Position numbers and translations under genes: made by a program. Source: Chrysoperla carnea (taxonomy: Eukaryota > Arthropoda > Insecta > Neuroptera > Chrysopidae). Taken from it: a stretch of DNA of 64,000 nucleotides. This document shows, in pieces, positions 24,066 through 35,500 of this stretch. Position 1 is the first letter of the stretch, and every line of letters begins with the position of its first letter. The stretch covers positions 13,214,001 through 13,278,000 of the forward strand of contig NC_058339.1 in assembly GCF_905475395.1 (NCBI RefSeq), given 5' to 3'. Under the pieces are notes generated by a model, which had not been told where the DNA came from, ran no database searches, and saw only the letters and a list, made by a program, of their open reading frames with translations.

Positions 24066-24714
24066 TCTTTAATTAAAATTACTTCACAAGATATTTGTCC
24101 ATACATGTTTATGTCAATGTATCATTAAACATCAATTATAACCGAGAGGCTTTGACGTTTAAAATTGTATACAAGTTCTAGTAAACAAAACAAATAATAA
24201 ATAAGTAGGTAGCTACTATTAAAGCAAGGAATTATTATTTTGATGATTTAGTAATGATTTTTGAATACGGACCTTACAAAATGAAGTACATTTTAGTATT
24301 TTATCTGAATAATAAAATTATATTTAAATAATAGTCCTATATTTTATCTATGATAATAGTTTTAAAAGAATTGCCGAAATTTTAATCATTAAAGATGAAA
24401 AACTAATGGAAATCATAAAGATACATATCTTTTATATACGGCAAATAAATAGGAGTAAACGGTCTAACATCAAACGATTCAACTAATTTATGCTCCGTCT
24501 ATTTTCAGATATCTAACAAGAAATCTTTACAACATTTGGGTGCTCAAGATTCATGAGAATTTGTTTGCGTAATATAACTTTATTAGAATATTCTTATTTT
24601 TATCAACTCTATCTTTCAAAACAATGTTTATAATAACAAATCAGTAAATTTGTAACTTCAGCTAGTTAGCCTAATACTTCGAACAAGTTTCAAAATTTTC
24701 GAAAACTTATACAA

Positions 24715-24945
24715 ATGGCGGCCGGAAGGCGATGTAAAGCTGTTTTTGGACCCTTTTGGGGAGTGTGAAACTACATTTAACAAGACAAAACACTACCACC
24801 TGCTTAAAAGGTGAAAAAATATTTTCACATTTTACGCAGCTAGCACAACATTTTTTGCTTACTAAACGTAATTTCACACTCCTCTAAGAAGTCCAAAGAA
24901 CATAGTAAAAAAACAACTTTACATCGCGTTCTGCGATTTCAATTT
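24715..24945. repeat. Imperfect inverted repeat (probable MITE)
   Basis: GCGATGTAAAG...TTTTTGGACC...GGAGTGTGAAA on the left is answered by TTTCACACTCC...GTCCAAAG...CTTTACATCGCG on the right. The arms are roughly 70 bp and partly diverged. It is non-coding. About 600 bp separate it from the APC11 stop codon. Confidence 0.6.
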
Positions 24946-25378
24946 TTTTAGTAAGATTTTACTGGCGTATAGCTTAACAATACCAGTGGTGACCTCTTAA
25001 CTTATTTCATAAAAAGTTAAAGTCAGTATTACAGTAATGACCTCTATGGTGCAGTACAAAAAATGAATTTCAAGTTACAATGTTTACAATCATTGTAACC
25101 AAAAAAATTTACAATTCAATACAAAAAAAGAATTTATTTAACAATTATGTACAAAAACAAATTTAAAAAATACATTTTAAAATATTCCAAAACGTTTTCA
25201 GTTGTCATATTTCACAAAAACCCCACCTTACCCCATATTTTAACTAAGTGGCATTAGATCCTAAAAATCATACGAATAAAAAATTGTAATTTTAGAACAA
25301 CATAAACACGCTCTTATAAGTTACTTAACAGTCATAAGGAATTATAAATCACTTAATTGTATTAATAAATAACTTATT

Positions 25379-25384
25379 TTTATT
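25379..25384 (-). terminator. Candidate poly(A) signal of APC11
   Basis: AATAAA on the minus strand, 167 bp beyond the APC11 stop codon. It is the nearest canonical hexamer I see in that direction. Confidence 0.4.
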
Positions 25385-25550
25385 TTCTTGATCTGACAGA
25401 ATGACAAAAGGTACACAGAACACAAATAATTATACACTTAACTATTTAAATTACGCGGAACTGTATATGCGGAAACATGAACTACGTATTTCAAAAACGG
25501 ATACTACCGAATCTAAAAATAAATACATGAATTTAAAAACATACCTGAAT

Positions 25551-25927
25551 CTATTTATTATTAAATTTCCACTCTTGACGGCACATAGGACAATGTTGAT
25601 TGACTTGTTGAGAATGTAACCACTTAACAATGCAATGAATGTGGAAGCAATGAGAGCACTGGCCCCAAACTAAAGGACAATCGTCACCGGGTAATTTACA
25701 ATCGGGACAACAACCATCAAATGCCATACGACAAATTCCACAATTATCATCATTTGCAACCCAACGCCATGTTGCTACACCGGTCCAACCTATTTAATTT
25801 CATTAATTTTATATTATTTATTTTTAATATTTTTGCCTGTCTATCTTATACAAAAACAATAGTTGATATTATAACCTAACAATTTATTACATTTTTATAT
25901 GAACTTACTTTTAACAGTTACTTTCAT
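25551..25927 (-). CDS. ANAPC11: Anaphase-promoting complex subunit 11 (APC11), complete
   Basis: Two exons: 25909-25927 (MKVTVK plus one base, donor GTAAGT) and 25551-25789 (acceptor AG at 25791-25790), 258 bp joined, 85 residues. It is the RING-H2 subunit of the APC/C E3 ligase, which recruits the E2 for mitotic cyclin and securin ubiquitination. The full zinc-binding set is visible: CGICRMAFDGCCPDCK, then DDCPLVWGQCSHCFHIHCI, then HCPMCRQEWKF, i.e. the extended APC11 RING with its extra zinc site. Length equals that of the family (84-85). Near-identity to known APC11 makes the call very firm. A poly(A) signal lies about 170 bp downstream. Confidence 0.97.
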
Positions 25928-26378
25928 TCTTGCATTTGATCGAAATTGTATTTTATTTTCTTGTTTAAAATTTATTATTGAAAAAATAATTCTTCGTGAA
26001 CATTTAACAAATTAATTGTCTAGATTTTAATTTTTAACGTCTTTAAAGTTTGACAGTTTGGCATAACATTCAAGAGCAAACAAAATAAACAATTTAACCA
26101 ACTGTGAGAAAAAAATTTATGGTATCCATAAGGATCATAGATATACAAGTCAAAAGAATTTATTAGAGATCGGAATTTTATCAATTGGGATCTGACAAAA
26201 GGAGGCATGACACCTGGTTGTCAAAGTAGAAACTAATTTCAAGTTACAGCTTTTAGTGTTGAGCATTGAAAAGTTTGGAGTTGATTACTTTTTGCAAGTT
26301 ATAATTACAACGATAATAAATAATTGATAAAAAAATTAAATTATGGCGTCTTGAAAGTATTTATTTCAATTTAAGAGC

Positions 26379-26640
26379 ATGAGAAGAGTAACGTGTTGTG
26401 CGAAAAATTGCCAAAGTCGTTCCAATGCGAATACAGATCTGAGTTTTCATAATTTGCCTCAAGCAAGCAAATATTACACGAAAGTTGAAAATTTATTTTG
26501 GTAATTTTGAGAAAATTGATGTCTTAAAATTATGGTAGAAAACACTGCAATTAAAATATATCTTACCAAGTCAAAAAGTTTGCTCACTTCATTTAAAAAA
26601 AAAAAAGATTATGTCTTATCAAGTAAGTACAAAGTTATAA
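26379..26640 (+). pseudogene. THAP-domain relic
   Basis: From ATG at 26379 the frame reads RRVTCCAKNCQSRS, then LSFHNLP, and stops at 26502. This is the N-terminal half of a THAP zinc finger (C-x-C and the S/FH-x-x-P motif). About 60 bp further, in another frame and after a TAG, follow LKLW and KTLQLKYILPSQKVCSLH, i.e. the conserved Trp and the C-x-x-H end of the same fold. The parts are in the right order but separated by a frameshift and a stop. An alternative is a first exon ending at the GT in TTTTG|GTAATT. THAP domains occur in P-element-type transposases and host regulators; which this was cannot be told. Confidence 0.6.
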
Positions 26641-27434
26641 TGTATTATTGAACTAATATGTGCAAATCTAAAAAGATTACTGTGTTTTGACATCAAGAAT
26701 ACTTGAAGATATATTTATTTATCTATATCGATTTGATGAGGCTTTTCTTTTAAATTAGTTGTTTGTAAACAGTATGACGTTAAACTGAACACATCCTCCT
26801 CAGCTCCGATTTTATTTTTCCACATTTAATCACATGACTTGCTTTCAAAAGTCTTTCATATTCAGTAAAATTACGATTACTCGGTTTTGTTTGTCCCCAA
26901 CAACAAATTTCATTAATATTAATCATTCTCTTCTTGAAAAATTGAACAAAGGGTATGTATTGCTATGTTATTTTTAAAATGTGTCACTTTATGTCAGCCA
27001 TGTTTTTTTAGCCCCGCCCATAGGTCAGATCCCAATAATATTTCATATTTTCAAAAATAGATGGAAATTTTAATTTAAATAGTTTTATAAGTAATTTAAG
27101 TTTGCGTAATTTAAGCAACTAAAATGTGTTTAATTACTATAAATATTCTTAGTTTATGTTTTTTACTTTCATAAATTTAATAATTCCGACTAAATATGAA
27201 ATTTAATAAAAATTGAGTCATTGTTGTAATTACATCTCTTAAGATTTTTTCTCTATTATTACATCAAAGTTATTGTTTTTTCACTAGATAAGAAAGATAT
27301 GATGATATTTTAAAAAATTAACATTAATGACGACGTAAATAGAAAAAATTTATAGAAACTGATTAGATTTAAAAAAAATTTTATAAAAAATAAAATAGGG
27401 ATATTTAACGAAAAGTTAATTCGAAATTCACGTA

Positions 27435-27880
27435 ATGGCGACAGGTGCTGGTAAGGTTATAATGCGTTAGATTCAAAACACAAAACATCATATTGATTCA
27501 TAAATTCGTTTTCTAGAAGGTAGTAGTGATTCGACAACAGATTTTCCAAGTGTACCGGGTCAAGCACACGTAAGAATGCTTATTAAATCATTTAAAATAA
27601 AAACAAAATTGATAAATAATTAAATATTTTATAGAAAATAGCCACAATGGAAAAGGACGCTGAAAATATGCCTATTAAAAAATCACGAGTGGATTTACAA
27701 TCGTTACCAACTAGGCAATACTTAGATCAAACTGTGGTTCCAGTTTTACTACAAGGTTTATCATCTTTAGCAAAAGAAAGACCGCCGGATCCAATTGAAT
27801 ATTTAGCCGCTTATTTATTGAAGAACAAAACAAATTTTGATCAAAGTAGTGGAACGTCTCCGCCATCAAGCCAAACTTAA
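27435..27880 (+). CDS. DPY30: DPY30 subunit of COMPASS/MLL complexes, complete
   Basis: Three exons: 27435-27450 (MATGA plus one base, donor GTAAGG), 27517-27569 (acceptor after TTTTCTAG, donor GTAAGA) and 27635-27880 (acceptor ATAG), joined 315 bp, 104 residues; phases fit (1, 0). The last exon carries the Dpy-30 motif: [20 protein letters not shown], then [22 protein letters not shown]. It forms the two-helix dimer that docks the ASH2L peptide in H3K4 methyltransferase complexes and also binds AKAP-type partners. Length agrees with the family (about 100). The N-terminal exons are variable, as expected. Two overlapping AATAAA signals lie 150 bp past the stop. Confidence 0.95.
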
Positions 27881-28027
27881 TGATAGTATTCTTTGAATTA
27901 TTTAAGTAAGGATAATAATGTGTTTTTTATAAATAATTAATAATAATAACTTGGAAATTGACGTATTCTGCCTTATGTATATATTTATTTTGTAAGAGCT
28001 GCATATCCAGTGCATATTAGTTTTTTA

Positions 28028-28037
28028 AATAAATAAA
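28028..28037 (+). terminator. Poly(A) signals of DPY30
   Basis: Two overlapping AATAAA hexamers about 150 bp after the DPY30 stop codon, in the sense orientation. Confidence 0.6.
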
Positions 28038-28159
28038 ACCGTTCCATGAAAATACATAACTTTGTGATAAATTTTGTTAGTTGTTTGGACAAATATATAA
28101 TTCATTTGAATTCATAAAATTAATGCATTTTATTTGTTATACTTCTAGAGCGGAAAAAA

Positions 28160-28660
28160 GTCGGTAAGCAAAAGTAAATGAATGCATTGATAAAAACAAC
28201 TTCTTTTATGGCTTATAGTCCCACGGGACAGCACCCTTTTTGTTAAACGATCAAAAATACTTGAATCTTTATTAGTAGCTTCGTTTTGTCGAGTCTACCA
28301 AACTTTCTCTAACACCATTCGAAACTGCTGCATTTTCAAATGATCGAAATATGCCGAGTAAATCAGCTTTTCTTCATACTTCTTGAACGGAGAAAAGTTT
28401 ATAATACCGGTACCGGTGCCTGTAAGCATACGTAAATGAGTGCATTGATAAAAACAACTTCTTTTATGGCTTATAGTCTCACGGGACAGCACCCTTTTTG
28501 TTAAACGATCAAAAATACTTGAATCTTTATGAGTAGCTTCGTTTTGTCGAGTCTACCAAACTTTCTCTAAGACTATTCGAAACTGCTGCGTTTTCAAATA
28601 AGCATGATCGAAATATGCCGAATAAATCAGCTTTTCTTTTTGATGAATACATACTTAGTT
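28160..28660. repeat. Tandem duplication, ~258-bp unit
   Basis: Two copies in direct orientation. 'ttcttttatggcttatagtc' starts at 28201 and again at 28459, and the shared block runs through 'acgggacagcaccctttttg', 'cgttttgtcgagtctacc' and 'gatcgaaatatgccga'. They differ by small substitutions and indels. The two short minus-strand open frames here (28295-28492, 28527-28727) are paralogous only because of this duplication and are not considered genes. Confidence 0.8.
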
Positions 28661-29590
28661 TTAATGCATTTACAAGATAATTTAATAAGAAATTTGAGAA
28701 ATATTGTGTCCGACAAAAATACTGCACCGTTTGCGTTTGACAAACTTGAGTTTAAGCATTTTTGTTTTTCAATACATACATAGTTCAATTTTGTTGAATT
28801 GTTTAATAACTATTAATGTTATCAAGTGGTCAAAGTGTCCGAAAAATTTCCCTAATAGTAAATGATAAGTAATCATAAAAAATCTTAATTGGGTTTAAAC
28901 AATTTTTTTTATAAAAAAGGTTATAAATTTCCACATCGTCACAGTAATTTTCAAAGGGTCGTATGTCAAAATTTGGCTTTTTTTACTCTATTTTAACTTA
29001 ATTATTCAACACGATAAATATTTTTAAGATTACTTATCATTTCTTATTAGCGAATTTCCTCGTAGGGAAATAAAGAAGCTATTGCTTTTGTACCAATTAT
29101 GGAAACATTTCTTCAAATATAGTCCATCCATCCTACCTATTACAGTTCAACTGCCAATTCACTGACAACTGCCTCTCGTGCCTAAGCCTAAATTCAACTC
29201 TGGCTGCTCCGCGAACTAATTAAAAATCTTTTTCACTCTATCAAAATTTAATTATTTTTATTTGAGCCATAATACAGTATACTACCACTTTTTGGAAGAA
29301 TGACCTACTAAAAATTAATTAGACTTGAAAAACTACTTCGTTTTTTTCATAGATATACAGATATTTGATGGAAATAATTAAAACACACAATTTTTTCTTA
29401 AACAACTATATTTAGCTTCGTACATAACATACAATTAGAGAAACTATTCTTAACATAGCAAGAAAACATTAAATTAATTTAATTTAATGGATTTTAAAAT
29501 ATTAAATTACAAAATTACTAAGGAATATTTAATAATACAAAGTACAAGATACACAAATTATGATAAACGAAATTCTAGTTAAGTTTTTAA
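28661..29590. other. Intergenic, downstream side of nidogen
   Basis: No gene or repeat unit recognised. It includes the likely nidogen 3' UTR, with an AATAAA on the minus strand at 29262-29257, about 335 bp past the nidogen stop. Confidence 0.4.
29257..29262 (-). terminator. Candidate poly(A) signal of nidogen
   Basis: AATAAA in sense orientation about 335 bp beyond the nidogen stop codon. Other AT-rich variants exist nearby, so the true site is uncertain. Confidence 0.35.
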
Positions 29591-29596
29591 CAAAAT

Positions 29597-32500
29597 TTAA
29601 ACATCATTACAAATTTCAGCTGCAACACAAACACAAGTTCTTCCACCTTTGCCATTTGGAAGACATATATGGCCTGGTGAACAATTTCCATTATTAAATT
29701 GACAAACAGTTGCTTGTGGTGGGCATCTTTCAGGTACAGCTACTAAACCGTATAATTTAGTAAAACCTCCAAGTGGCACTTCTAATGATTTACGCTCTGT
29801 TAATGTAGCTCGGTCAACACTTTCAATTTTCAGTCTAAAAGAAAGAAATAATTTAAATAAATAATTCCAATTGAAATTGAATGTTCATACCACCCGTTGA
29901 CCCCTTTCCCAATGTGAGGCTACTACGTTGATACTAGTTGTGAATAAAAACCTTACTTACGTTTGCCAATCTGTCCAATAAAAATGCGAGGGTGTTATAG
30001 CTAATCCAAATGGATATTTACACTCTGATGTAATTGTTTGGCTGGCTCTAGTATCAATATTAACGCATTCAATTTTTTGAGTACCAGCATCTGCATAACA
30101 TAATTGATCTGTCTGCCAATCGATTGCTAAAGAATTTGGAAGCAATACTGAATTTCCTTTTAAAAATATGCCACGACCTGTTCCATCCATATTTGCCCAT
30201 TCAATTTTTGGAGCCAGTCTGTTCCAATCTGACCAAAATATTTTGCTAAAATTAAATATATAAATGCGTTAAATTTTTGTAACATAACGGCAGAATCCTT
30301 TGATGCTCACACGGAATTTTACTTGGATAGCAATATATTTATTATTATATTTGACGTTTGCAGCGAAATTATTTTCCAAATAATTTTCGGAAAGAATTAG
30401 CTGTATGCCTTAAGTGCAATAGTTTTTGTAATAAAGTGTGGAACATATAAAAAGAGTTAAAAGTTGCTCTAACTCAACCAAGACAATGACTGGCTCATTT
30501 ACATGAAGAAAAAAATATAAGAGATATTAAGATAATTTTAAGAGTGCAAATTCTGGTTTTAATAATTTCGCTAAACTTCCCAGGTAAAGTTTTCGTATTA
30601 TTGGTTTAAGTAACATGCAATAAAATCTTACCCACGATAAGGATGAACAGCTACACCACGGGGATTTATTACATTTTGTGAGAATAAAATTTTTCTTAAT
30701 TTTGTTTCCAAGTTGGCCACTTCGATGGTTTTAGTAGATGTGTCGGCCCAAAATATATTACGTGATACCCAATCGATACTTATACCTTCAGGGGAACCAA
30801 TTCCAGATATTAGAAACTCATTAAATTCTGATCCATCGTATGCTGAACTTTTAATTTTCTTTTCCTCAATATCACTCCAATAAACTCGACCCTCTGTGCA
30901 ATCAATATCAATTGCAATTGCAAATTGGTTAGCTTTCACGTTAATTGTTTTACCACGATTTCTTTTATTAGCATTGAAGGGTATTCTCAATGTAGCAATT
31001 TGTTGACTTGCTAATAAAAATCCACTATCAAGTTTTGGAGCTGGTTTACAATAACTACCATTTCCAATAAATCCATCACTGCATTGGCATACATGTTTAT
31101 TTTCTGGTCCCAAAATACATTTGGCGTATTGATCACAAATGTAAGGATCGACTTCACAAGTATTTTCTGATCTACAGTTATAACCATCACCAAAGAAACC
31201 AAACTCACATTTACAAATATAACCATTAACTAATAAATCGTATTCGCAATACCCATGAAGCCCACAATTATTTTGAACACTGCAATCAACTGGCTGTGGT
31301 CGACATTCATTTATTCCATCACCAATAAATCCCGAATTACATTGGCAATAATATGTTTTATAATTATTATCGTATAAACATTCAGCGTTTTCCTTACATG
31401 TACCCCCACCGCAAGTGCCATCCAAATACTGACAAGTTCCATTTTTATCAAGAGCAAATCCATCCATACACATGCACTCGTATTTTTGTGTGTATGGCGA
31501 AATAACACATTCTGCGTTTGGTCCACAATCATCCTTCGTAGAGCAATCATCTTCTTTAAGGCAAGTGTATCCATCTCCAACAAAACCATCTAAACAAACA
31601 CAAATATCAATACCTTCCTCTGGATTAAAAACACATTCACCATTTTCGCCACAATTCTCTGCTTCTCTGCATGATTCAACTTCTTGTCGAACACATTCAA
31701 AACCATCACCTTCATAGTCTGCATTACATTGACATTGGTAGCGATTTAAACTTGCAATGTAAACACATTGGGCTTCAGGATGACAGTTATTTAAAACGTT
31801 GCATTGCCCTGAAATAAACGAAGTTATAATTATGAAACGTAATTGTTATTGGTCTATTTACATTTTTTTGTTCCGTTTGACCCCATAAATTCAATAACAG
31901 TTCCCGGATATGGTATACATAATGATGAATTGAGTGTATAGTAGTATCCAGATGGACAAAAACATGTGTGGGAATCTAAACATTGAACTATTGGTCTGGC
32001 GTACTCTAAAAAATAAGTACTTTACGGGTTATCAATATCAATAACTGGGATAAATTTGTTTATTGGTCATATTTTATTATTTGTATGTGAAATGTTTGAA
32101 AATATAAAACAAAAATCCACACAAATTTAAAAAAAATAACTTAAAAAACTATCTGGAAAGCTCTAAAATATATAATTGATAATGTAATTATCTTAAATAC
32201 AAATCAATAATTGTATTTAATTAGAAAAAAAAGAAAAAACCTTTGGAATCGGGTGTTTGCAGCTAGTAGTAAATAATATTTAACATTGATTCTGTGTTAG
32301 AAATGCTTTTAAACACTAGCTGTATATAAATATTATCGAAGATAAAAAATAAGAACTCTAGGATATTTCGAAATAAATTTCGATTTTTATCGAAATTTAT
32401 CACTAGCTGTATATATCAATCATAAAGAATTTTTTTAAACTTAATAGAAACATACCACTTTCTTCATTTAAATTTGCAGTAGCCTCAGTTGGGGGACTTG

Positions 32501-35500
32501 GTTCTACATAATCCGTGTCTCGAATGCAATAATTTGGTCGCTCTAGAAATCCTGGTGGACACCAACATTGTCCGTTACTACATTGCTTAGCATATTTTAT
32601 AACATTTGCTTCAGTTGTAGTTGTTGTACTCTGATCATTTTCTTGTGGTAAATATTCTTCAGTAGGACTAGACGTATCATTCGAATTACATATCACACCA
32701 TCCCCGACGTATCCAGGTAAACACTCACATCCATAAACCTCATCTTGTATTTCAACGCATTCTCCGTAAGGTGAACAATTACTCAGAGTTCTACAATCCT
32801 CTCCATTATCTATATTATCATTGCTAAGTGATTGACAACTCAATCCATTGCCAGTAAAACCAGGATTACATTCGCACCGACTGTAACCATCGGACTTCAC
32901 ACAAGTGGCATGTACATCACAAGTATCTGGGCATTCTTCTTCTAATTCGCATCTTCTTCCATCACCTCTGTAACCTGGATTACATTCACATGTGAAACTT
33001 CCTTCTTCATTCAAACAACGTGCATTTTTATCACAATAATGTGTTCCTGTTGAACATTCATTAACATCTACACACATAACATTATTTTGAGGATCGTAAA
33101 TTTCTTGATATCCAGGTTCACAAATACATCGAAATGAATCACCCTCAACCAAACAATAACTGTTTTCGCCGCAAGTTGTCATACCATACAAACACGGATC
33201 TTCTTCTACAATAAAATAATTTTTTTTTTTTAATTTTTAGTATTAAAATGTCACCCTATTAGCTCAGTTGGTTAAGGCGTAACCAATTCCGTCCGCGGTA
33301 TGCGTAGGGTAGCGGGTTCGATTCCCGCCGTCGCAACAAAATTAATTTAATTAATAGTTGTGGTGGGCTGGTGTAGTGCATGGTATATGCATGAAAGAGG
33401 TGTACTCAGCCTCTGAAATTGAGGAGCTGATAAATGAAATTATCAGCGGAAAGGTGGTAAAACACATATGGTATTACAATGGGCTCTATAGCCTAAGTGT
33501 ATCCTTCGTGGACAGCCATTATAACCTAACCTAACCTAACCTAGTATTAAAATATTCGATCGCGCTGCTAAAGTGGTTTACATATTTTTCTATTCACAAG
33601 ATCTGAAATATAAGAATAAAAAGAATATAATAATTTTACCTTCTAATGGAACTAATTTGCTACTTGTTCCATATCGAATAATTTTCTCTGTATTTTCAAA
33701 TTTAATAAATATTTTAGATGTTTTCATTTTGAATACAGTAATATTCGTAGGATCTTCAAATGGGCATGTATCGAAGGTGAATGTTTGTTCTACATGATAC
33801 GGAATCTTTTCACTGTTTTTATTTAATTTAAGTACTTGATCCGATCGTGATTCAAGTCTTCCTTTTTCAACTAAATTAAATTCTTCAACAATTATCGATA
33901 AAGATACTTTTGCATCTGGTGGTATAGGTGGGATTGTTCCAATAATTTCAGTTTCTAAACGTAATTGATCGAATACATCCAAACCGTGATATCTATTTGT
34001 AATTTTCACTTTATCTCCTGTTTTTGGAAATGTTAAAGTTGCCGTATGGTTAAATACTCCACCAGTTAATTCATAGCCATTTTTAACTCCACCAGTTCGT
34101 TTTGCTACAAGCCATGATATCACACGTCCTATTACATTTAAACTTGGCATATCGTTACCAATTATAGGTGGAATTCTTGATATTGCAGTGTAAGCACGAC
34201 CATCAGGCATTACGATATACGAATGCAAGTCCAATTGAGATAGAGGCTCGCCATTAATCGTTCCACTAACTTTCCCAATTACTCTTATTGGAATATCTAC
34301 AAGGAGAAATATTTGTAACATTAAATAAATGCTTTTAAATAAAATAATTCAATGACTCTTTCCCTTCATTCGTTTTTCCATATGGCCTGTGATTTAATGA
34401 AACTAATATATTTCAATCCCATCTTTAGATTCTTCAGGAATAGAGATAAATTGAAGTGAGAATATTTTATTTTGTAAATATTTTCGTCTGGTACGTTTAT
34501 TAAATAAGTTAGTTTAGTCAAAGATGCGCCAGATTAAGGAAAATGAAATAAACTTTCAAAAACTGATGGAATAATGTTCCTTGGGTGTCAAATATCATTC
34601 GTTGGGTGTCCGTGTAAAAGTTGACTTTATTAAATAGACAACTTGTATTTCATATATGTTATACCAGGTTTTAGTAAAAAGTTAACAGTTTATTTCATTA
34701 TTATTATATAGGCAACTTGTATTACATTAGTGTTATACCAGGTTTTAGTAAAAAGTTAACAGTTTATTTCATTATTATTATATAGGCAACTTGTATTACA
34801 TATATGTTATAACAGGTTTTAGTAAAAAGTTAAAAGATTATTGTAACATCTTTTACTGCATAGTTAGTTAGACCTCAAGCCCCCTCAAGGAAATGGAAAT
34901 GTGGTGTCACCTCAAAATAAATTGAATATTGCTTATGCTTACCATTTTTTAAGCAGGTTTTACCATTTCCAAAATATCCATCATTACAAACACAACAGAA
35001 TCCACCTTCCAAGTCAACACATCTTGCTTTACTATGGCATGTTATATACCCCACTGAACATGTATTTTCTTTGGCTGTAGGTGTTGGCAATTCATCTATA
35101 ATAGAAAACTTTTGAAATATGATGTTTTTCTTGGATAAAATAATAATATTATTAATATTTACTTTTAAAATTATCAGGTTGTTCGATTTCGTTGGTAATG
35201 TGAAACATCCACAATCCTGGTAAGTTTGTATTTGTTAATCTAAAAATACAATTTCAGGGTTAAGAAAAAAGTACTACATGATGAAAAAGATGATGATCTT
35301 GATATCGATGAAAATCTGGCAAAAAAATGCCTTTTCTGTAACGATTTTCCGACATGGCAACAAGTTTCCAATATTACTCACACAAGGAAACAAAAATTTG
35401 CCAAGTCGTTAACAATGTGTGTTTGTCAGAATTTTGAGTCGCATGGTTGAAAAGTTCGAGGGAGGGTTCGCTTTCCACCCAACAACAAGTATTTGAAAAT

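Noticed and set aside
25401-25619. Plus-strand 72-codon frame
   Set aside because: It overlaps the 3' end of APC11 antisense and has no recognisable domain.
31472-31717. Plus-strand frame with Ser/Pro-rich product
   Set aside because: Antisense to the EGF-encoding nidogen exon 8; composition reflects the complement of Cys/Gly codons.
33250-33340. tRNA gene
   Set aside because: A and B boxes are intact, but the ends do not pair as an acceptor stem, and the sequence continues into a SINE body with a tail and flanking target duplication.
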